Shown here: positions 6,218-10,144 of the stretch, one piece after another
How positions within the stretch are numbered: the first letter of the stretch is position 1
Layout: each line of letters begins with the position of its first letter
Assembly (NCBI GenBank): GCA_028711485.1
Contig: JAQTSF010000022.1
Location: forward strand, 1-10,144
Direction: 5' to 3'
Origin: Candidatus Iainarchaeum sp.
GTDB taxonomy: Archaea > Micrarchaeota > Micrarchaeia > Anstonellales > Bilamarchaeaceae
DNA length: 10,144 bases
Position numbers and translations under genes: made by a program
The notes under the pieces: model-generated
Told to the model about the DNA's origin: nothing
Databases searched by the model: none
Seen by the model: the letters and a program-made list of their open reading frames with translations, nothing else

Positions 6218-7507
6218 ATGTTTAGGAATTATTACATTAAGGACGCAAAAAATTCAAAAGGAAAACAGGTTATTGTAGCTGGATGGGTCCATGAGTTTAG
6301 AAACATAGGAAAAGTTAGATTCATAGTTCTTAGGGATAAAACAGGATTTGTTCAAGTAACTGCAAAAAAAGGAGCAGTTTCTGATTCACTTCTGGAGCAG
6401 TTCCAATTTAATAGAGAGGACGTACTTTCAATTTCAGGTAAAGTAGTTGAAAATTCAATAGCTCCTGATGGAGTGGAAATTATTCCAGAAAAAATAGAAA
6501 TTTTAAATAAAGTTGAAAGAAAATTGCCTGTTGATCCTTCAGATGTTGTTCCTTCAGATTTGGACATTCGTTTAGATTTCAGGTATATTGATTTAAGGAG
6601 AAAAATACCAAATTCAATTTTTAATGTTAAATCTGCAATCGCACAGGCATTTAGGGAAAAAGTTTTGGAATTAGGTTTCCAGGAAATCCATCCAACCTCT
6701 TTAACTGGTGCAGCAACAGAAGGGGGAACAGATGTTTTTGCTGTTGAATATTTTGATAAAAAAGCATTTCTTGCACAATCACCGCAACTTTACAAACAAC
6801 TTGCAGTTATTGGGGGAATGGATAAGGTATTTATGATTACTCCTGTATTCAGGGCAGAGAAACACGCTACAACTACACATTTAAATGAAATAATACAGAT
6901 GGATGTGGAAATAGGATTCGCGGATCATTTGGAAGCAATGGATATTCTTGAGAAAGTATTTTTGCATATTTTGAAAAAAATTCATTCTATGAAAAATGAG
7001 CTTTCAATTTTGAATGCTGATTTTGAAGTTCCGAAAGCAGTGAAAAAATATACTTATGATGAAGTGATTTCACTTTTAAATGAAAACAATTTCAAGATAG
7101 CTTGGGGGGAGGACCTGAGTAAAGACGCTGAGAAAAAATTAGATGAGATTATAACTGAGGATGCTTATTTTATACATGAATGGCCCACCAATACACGTGC
7201 TTTTTATTCAATGCCTAAAGAAGAAAAAGAAGATGTTTGCAATGCCTTTGACTTGATTTACAAAGGTCTGGAAATCTCAAGCGGAGCACAGCGTATCCAC
7301 ATTCCTGCTCTTCTAGAAAAAGCATTGATAAAAAGAAACCTTGATCCAAAAGATTTCCAGTTTTATATTGATGCATTCAGAGTAGGGGCGCCACCTCATT
7401 CAGGCTGGTCTATTGGATTGGAAAGAATAACTCAAAAATTAACAAATCAGAGCAATATAAGAGAGTGTATGCTTTTCCCAAGGGATAGATACAGACTCAA
7501 TCCTTAA
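6218..7507 (+). CDS. aspS: Aspartate--tRNA ligase, archaeal type, predicted non-discriminating
   Basis: Class IIb aminoacyl-tRNA synthetase that activates Asp with ATP and charges tRNA. The 429 residues match archaeal length. The N-terminal OB-fold anticodon-binding domain spans ~1-100 (VAGWVHEFRNIGKVRF). The catalytic core has ATEGGTDVF (166-174), QSPQLYKQL (187-195), class II motif 2 FRAEKHATTTHLNE (211-224), SSGAQRIH (354-361), and motif 3 GWSIGLER (396-403) followed by FPRDRYR near the end. His25 and Pro83 occupy the positions that in discriminating archaeal AspRS (Thermococcus kodakarensis) are Trp26 and Lys85; His/Pro is associated with relaxed recognition of the third anticodon base. 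It is therefore predicted also to make Asp-tRNA(Asn). Motif 2 has Thr220 where many AspRS have Arg before HLNE. The stop codon overlaps that of the convergent membrane-protein gene. Confidence 0.95.
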   Translation: MFRNYYIKDAKNSKGKQVIVAGWVHEFRNIGKVRFIVLRDKTGFVQVTAKKGAVSDSLLEQFQFNREDVLSISGKVVENSIAPDGVEIIPEKIEILNKVERKLPVDPSDVVPSDLDIRLDFRYIDLRRKIPNSIFNVKSAIAQAFREKVLELGFQEIHPTSLTGAATEGGTDVFAVEYFDKKAFLAQSPQLYKQLAVIGGMDKVFMITPVFRAEKHATTTHLNEIIQMDVEIGFADHLEAMDILEKVFLHILKKIHSMKNELSILNADFEVPKAVKKYTYDEVISLLNENNFKIAWGEDLSKDAEKKLDEIITEDAYFIHEWPTNTRAFYSMPKEEKEDVCNAFDLIYKGLEISSGAQRIHIPALLEKALIKRNLDPKDFQFYIDAFRVGAPPHSGWSIGLERITQKLTNQSNIRECMLFPRDRYRLNP

Positions 7508-7770
7508 TTTTTTTTTCTTACAACTATAATCAAACAATATACTATTGCTAAAATTACAGTCATATCAAACAGAATATAAAAATACGGGTTAGGAGTATAC
7601 ACACATAAGGTAATGCAGGATTCCGGTGTTTCTCCGATTCCAAAAGGATTTAGAAAACTATGATTATCACAAGCGCTTCCGCAACTATTACCTCCGAAAT
7701 ACGCCAAAATAGTGAATAATGCTCCAATAATCAATAAAATTAAGATTACTTTATCTATTTTCAAATTCAT
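7504..7770 (-). CDS. Small two-helix membrane protein with paired CxxxC motifs
   Basis: 88 residues, no recognised family. The N-terminus MNLKIDK is followed by a hydrophobic helix (~8-25), a loop (~26-62) with Cys30-x3-Cys34 and Cys52-x3-Cys56, a second helix (~65-84) and a basic VRKKN tail. Positive residues at both ends suggest both termini are cytoplasmic and the Cys loop is outside, where two disulfides or a metal site could form; this is inference. ATG 7770 has a TATA-like box (7793-7800) about 26 bases upstream and no SD sequence, so it appears to have its own leaderless promoter, although it lies 31 bases downstream of the hydrolase gene in the same orientation. Its stop codon shares the palindrome TTAA with the aspS stop on the other strand. 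Confidence 0.75.
   Translation of the reverse strand: MNLKIDKVILILLIIGALFTILAYFGGNSCGSACDNHSFLNPFGIGETPESCITLCVYTPNPYFYILFDMTVILAIVYCLIIVVRKKN
7508..7516 (+). terminator. T9 tract directly after aspS
   Basis: Nine consecutive T residues begin immediately after the aspS TAA, the typical intrinsic termination signal in archaea. The same bases encode the Lys-rich end of the membrane protein on the minus strand, so the tract serves both genes. Confidence 0.55.
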
Positions 7771-7792
7771 AAATAAACAATTAACTAAATAT

Positions 7793-7800
7793 TTTATAAT
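7793..7800 (-). promoter_or_regulatory. TATA-like box for the small membrane protein
   Basis: ATTATAAA reads on the minus strand, centred ~26 bases before ATG 7770. It lies in the short gap after the hydrolase stop codon and is consistent with an independent leaderless transcript. Confidence 0.45.
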
Positions 7801-7801
7801 G

Positions 7802-8356
7802 TTATTTTTTGATTTCTTTGCTTATTTTTTCCATTAATTCTTCAAATTTATCATAACCAGAACTTGAATTAAAGTGTCCAGCATTTTTAATTAGAATTAT
7901 TTTACTTTTAAGATTATCAGCTAATTCTTCGGATTTTGAAAGAGGGATATAAGGATCATTATCTGAATGAAATATATAAAAATTACCGCAATTTTTTATT
8001 ATTTTTTCCCATTCAAATTTTTTATAAGTAAATGTTTTCATTGAATCATTATATTTGTTTTCCACTTTTCCGGTGAAACCGCTTACAAGAAATGCAGATT
8101 TTATTTTATATTTTTCTATTAAAGTCAGAAGAAAAGGAACTCCTAAACTATGCCCTATAAATATGCTGTCTTTTCCAATTAATTTATCATATTTTTTAAA
8201 CACTTTAAGCCATTCTTCAAGTGTTTGATTTTCCGGAGTTGGGAATTCAGGAACATATACTTTACTCCCTGTTTTTTCCAATTCTCTTTTCAACCATCCA
8301 AACCAATTTTCTTCTGGATGTCCTCCTGCTCCGTGAAATACAAAAACATTTACCAT
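7802..8356 (-). CDS. Alpha/beta serine hydrolase, RBBP9/YdeN-like
   Basis: Compact alpha/beta-hydrolase of 184 residues, the usual size for the RBBP9/YdeN group, probably cytoplasmic; substrate unknown. The core begins VNVFVFHGAGGHPEENW (strand and oxyanion-loop region), followed by YVPEFPTPENQTLEEWL, which is typical of the family. The nucleophile is Ser70 in GHSLG (68-72). The likely acid is Asp134 in SDNDPYIP and the base His161 in NAGHFN, giving a complete triad. The frame is open upstream to a TTG at 8377, but I chose ATG 8356: the protein core begins there, and a TATA-like AATATAAA is centred 26-27 bases upstream, fitting a leaderless message. TTG/GTG starts would fall within the predicted core promoter. 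It is divergent from surE with only 51 bases between start codons. Confidence 0.88.
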   Translation of the reverse strand: MVNVFVFHGAGGHPEENWFGWLKRELEKTGSKVYVPEFPTPENQTLEEWLKVFKKYDKLIGKDSIFIGHSLGVPFLLTLIEKYKIKSAFLVSGFTGKVENKYNDSMKTFTYKKFEWEKIIKNCGNFYIFHSDNDPYIPLSKSEELADNLKSKIILIKNAGHFNSSSGYDKFEELMEKISKEIKK

Positions 8357-8378
8357 ATTTTCATATCCACACACCAAG

Positions 8379-8386
8379 TTTATATT
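8379..8386. promoter_or_regulatory. Shared TATA-like box between the hydrolase gene and surE
   Basis: TTTATATT on the plus strand (AATATAAA on the minus) sits at the exact middle of the 51-base gap, about 26 bases from each ATG (8356 and 8408). Both messages are predicted to be leaderless. The box also supports the chosen start codons of both genes. Confidence 0.5.
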
Positions 8387-8407
8387 ATTTTTCTTTATTC
8401 TATACTT

Positions 8408-9160
8408 ATGACAATTTTAGTTACAAACGATGACGGATATACTGAAGGATTAAGGATACTACTAAATTCTGCAAAAAAGATGGATTCAACTTATGCGTTA
8501 ATCCCCAACAAACAACAAAGCGGTGTTTCAAAAGCAATCACTTTGCACAAACCTCTAAGAATATTTCCAAAAGAAAAAGAGATATACGAAGTAAACGGAA
8601 CTCCTGCAGATTGTGTCACATTAGGAATTTTCTCAAAAGATTTTCCAACTCCAAAATTGGTATTATCAGGAATAAACTGGGGGGATAATAGTTCTTTACA
8701 TTCAATATACACTTCTGGAACTCTTGCAGCCTGCGTAGAATCAGTTCTATTCAATATTCCTGCAATCGGATTTTCAATTTATAGAAAAAAAGAAGAATGG
8801 AAAAATAAAGAAAAAAGCTGGGGAAATGAAAAAGAACTCGCTAAACATATAATCTCAATCTCCACTAAACTTTCAAAAGAATTTGACGGAAGTACTTTAT
8901 TCAGTGTAAATTTTCCAAACAGATTAACTGATTCTGAAATAATTGTCGCAAAACCACAAAGGCATAGATTCAATGTGCAAATCAATAAAAGAATAGACCC
9001 GGATGGAAGAAATTACTATTGGATTACAGGACCAGATTCAAAAAAAGAGAAAAATAAAGATTTTTATTTGATAAATTCTGGAAAAATAGTAATAACTCCT
9101 ATTACTCTTGAGCCTGTAAAAGACTCCGTATTCTCTAATCTAAAAAAAATTATGGAATGA
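8408..9160 (+). CDS. surE: 5'-nucleotidase/phosphatase SurE
   Basis: Divalent-metal-dependent acid phosphatase acting on nucleoside 5'- and 3'-monophosphates, and in some species on short polyphosphate. Seen: TNDDG (6-10) with metal-binding Asp8 and Asp9, QQSGVSKAIT (36-45) with metal-ligand Ser38, VNGTPADCV (62-70), SGINWGDN (87-94) with Asn90, and YTSGTLAA (101-108). The 250 residues are typical. ATG 8408 is used although the frame is open further upstream: homologues begin directly with the MxILVTNDDG strand, upstream codons run into the divergent hydrolase gene, and a TATA-like box lies ~26 bases before it. It is followed after 4 bases by the YdjM-like gene, probably co-transcribed. Confidence 0.95.
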   Translation: MTILVTNDDGYTEGLRILLNSAKKMDSTYALIPNKQQSGVSKAITLHKPLRIFPKEKEIYEVNGTPADCVTLGIFSKDFPTPKLVLSGINWGDNSSLHSIYTSGTLAACVESVLFNIPAIGFSIYRKKEEWKNKEKSWGNEKELAKHIISISTKLSKEFDGSTLFSVNFPNRLTDSEIIVAKPQRHRFNVQINKRIDPDGRNYYWITGPDSKKEKNKDFYLINSGKIVITPITLEPVKDSVFSNLKKIME

Positions 9161-9164
9161 TTGG

Positions 9165-9602
9165 ATGAACTGGAAAGGACATTTTCTATTTGCATTTATT
9201 TTATTTCTTTTAATCGGTTATTTTATTCTTAATATCGAAATTATTAACTTACTTCTATTTGCAATACTCGCAGGTTTTTCCTCCGTACTACCGGATATGG
9301 ATCACGAACTTTCTAAATTCAGAAAAATTTCAGATAAATTATTTCCAATAATTACATTTGTTTATTTATTTTGGAATTCCTGGGATTTATTATCTTCTAT
9401 TATATTAACCCTATTATTCTCAGGAGTTTACTTCTTGATATTTACCTTCCTTAAACCAAAACACAGAGGAATAACCCATTCTTTATTTGCACTAATTACT
9501 TTTTCAATTATCATTTATATATTTGCAAAGACATTTTTTTATCCTTTTTTTATTGGTTATTTATCCCATCTTTTAGCTGATCGAACCTTCAAACTCCTTT
9601 AA
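9165..9602 (+). CDS. YdjM-like membrane-bound metal-dependent hydrolase
   Basis: Resembles the YdjM/LexA-binding membrane hydrolase family (PF04307 type), whose biochemical substrate is not well established. The 145 residues contain the conserved metal-ligand pattern: His6 near the N-terminus, LPDMDH (42-47), HRGITHS (100-106) and GYLSHLLAD (131-139). About four hydrophobic segments (~8-22, ~28-42, ~60-95, ~108-135) indicate an integral membrane protein with the polar motifs at one membrane face. The start codon lies 4 bases after the surE stop with no clear SD, so translation is probably coupled to surE. It ends abruptly after the last motif (RTFKLL); family members often carry more C-terminal residues, so this is a short version. 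Confidence 0.85.
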   Translation: MNWKGHFLFAFILFLLIGYFILNIEIINLLLFAILAGFSSVLPDMDHELSKFRKISDKLFPIITFVYLFWNSWDLLSSIILTLLFSGVYFLIFTFLKPKHRGITHSLFALITFSIIIYIFAKTFFYPFFIGYLSHLLADRTFKLL

Positions 9603-9608
9603 TAAAAG

Positions 9609-9616
9609 TTTTTAAT
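9609..9616 (+). promoter_or_regulatory. TATA-like box for the winged-helix gene
   Basis: TTTTTAAT is centred ~27 bases before ATG 9640, in the 37-base gap after the YdjM-like gene. It suggests the regulator has its own leaderless transcript in addition to any read-through. The T-run may also help terminate the upstream message. Confidence 0.4.
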
Positions 9617-9639
9617 TTGTTACTTATTAACTCATTTCA

Positions 9640-10086
9640 ATGATTCCAGAATCAAAATTAATAAGAAGCGAAATTACTATTAGAGATATGGCTATAAATG
9701 ATGAAATAAAGCTTGCAAAGAAATCAATGGTGAGATGGCTGGCTTTATCTTTAGGCCTAGTTTCGCCAAACGAATCAAGAACATTAATCTTTGATATACT
9801 AGAGGTTCTTTTCTATGCCCATATAAAAAAGGAACAATTAACTTCACAGCAGATTTTTGATAAATTAGAGTCAATTACTTCTGAAAAAACAAATGAAAAG
9901 GCAGTATACTATCACCTGCTCAAATTAAAAGAAAAAGGTTTTCTGATGGGTAGGGACAAAAAATATTTTCTTACAGATGAAAACAAGAGCCTTTCAGAAT
10001 TCTTAAAATCGTTTTATTCTGAAAAAATACGGTCTTCATTTGAGAAGATAACACAGATATCCTCTGCATTGGAAAAATCAATCTAG
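9640..10086 (+). CDS. Winged-helix DNA-binding protein, putative archaeal transcriptional regulator
   Basis: 148 residues. The N-terminal ~45 residues contain MVRWLALSLGLVSPNESRTL (30-49), a hydrophobic helix leading into the domain, which I believe recurs in DPANN regulators. The winged helix follows: helices ~48-60 and ~68-78, recognition helix NEKAVYYHLLKLKEKGFL (85-102) in the style of ArsR/PadR-like readers, and a wing GRDKKYFLTD (104-113). A C-terminal helix (~117-147) probably dimerises. No metal or ligand site is obvious. It is 37 bases downstream of the YdjM-like gene with a TATA-like box of its own, and is followed after 8 bases by another gene in the same direction. Target genes cannot be told from the sequence. 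Confidence 0.8.
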   Translation: MIPESKLIRSEITIRDMAINDEIKLAKKSMVRWLALSLGLVSPNESRTLIFDILEVLFYAHIKKEQLTSQQIFDKLESITSEKTNEKAVYYHLLKLKEKGFLMGRDKKYFLTDENKSLSEFLKSFYSEKIRSSFEKITQISSALEKSI

Positions 10087-10094
10087 GTGTTTAT

Positions 10095-10144
10095 GTGAAA
10101 GAATTCCAGGGTTTTTATAAAAAATCAATAAATGAAAGATTGGA
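10095..10144 (+). CDS. Start of a further gene, possibly class II HMG-CoA reductase (partial)
   Basis: GTG 10095 opens a frame to the window end (16 codons, beginning MKEFQGFYKKS). An SD-like AGGTG (10085-10089) lies five bases upstream, overlapping the winged-helix stop codon, which supports a translated start in an operon. The short block GFYKKSINERL resembles the N-terminal GFYKLS-x2-ERL of class II 3-hydroxy-3-methylglutaryl-CoA reductases (mevalonate pathway, archaeal lipid synthesis). Sixteen residues cannot settle this, so the product name is tentative. Confidence 0.45.
   Translation, partial: MKEFQGFYKKSINERL

Noticed and set aside
8357..8377. TTG/GTG starts adding up to seven residues to the hydrolase
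   Set aside because: They fall beside the predicted core promoter, and the conserved fold begins at ATG 8356.
8225..8407. In-frame upstream extension of surE by 61 codons
   Set aside because: SurE proteins begin with the MxILVTNDDG strand at ATG 8408. The extension lies inside the divergent hydrolase gene and upstream of the TATA-like box.

Overview
The window looks like chromosomal DNA of a low-GC archaeon, most likely a small-genome DPANN lineage of the Woesearchaeota/Pacearchaeota/Nanoarchaeota kind. Archaeal markers are Trm1 (tRNA G26 dimethyltransferase), ribosomal protein S8e, an archaeal-type AspRS, and TATA-like boxes about 25 bases upstream of start codons that mostly lack a Shine-Dalgarno (SD) sequence, which implies leaderless transcripts. 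The lineage is inferred from protein style and compactness, since no rRNA is present. I saw no tRNA, CRISPR, transposase or phage gene.

Layout. Bases 1-1249 (minus) hold the 5' part of a secreted protein with a CBM9-like domain and Cys-rich repeats. A 51-base divergent promoter separates it from trm1 (1301-2383, plus), whose 3' end overlaps convergently with rps8e (2361-2762, minus). The rps8e gene has a long leader with a hairpin, a direct repeat and a possible upstream ORF. Next is a divergent pair I do not recognise by name: an acidic protein with four winged-helix-like modules (2917-4305, minus) and a long coiled-coil protein with an N-terminal winged helix (4369-6066, plus). Bases 6067-6217 carry three inverted repeats, followed by aspS (6218-7507, plus). 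Two minus-strand genes follow: a small two-helix membrane protein (7504-7770) and an RBBP9/YdeN-like serine hydrolase (7802-8356). A second 51-base divergent promoter leads to surE (8408-9160), a YdjM-like membrane metal hydrolase (9165-9602), a winged-helix protein (9640-10086) and the start of another gene (from 10095).

Functionally, the recognisable genes are translation and tRNA housekeeping (trm1, rps8e, aspS) and nucleotide or membrane metabolism (surE, ydjM-like). AspRS carries His and Pro at the two positions linked to relaxed tRNA recognition, so it is predicted to charge tRNA-Asn with Asp as well, which would require a GatCAB amidotransferase elsewhere in the genome. The best candidate for something undescribed is the divergent winged-helix/coiled-coil pair at 2917-6066: both proteins combine DNA-binding-like modules with long charged or coiled regions and have no enzymatic domain I can see.
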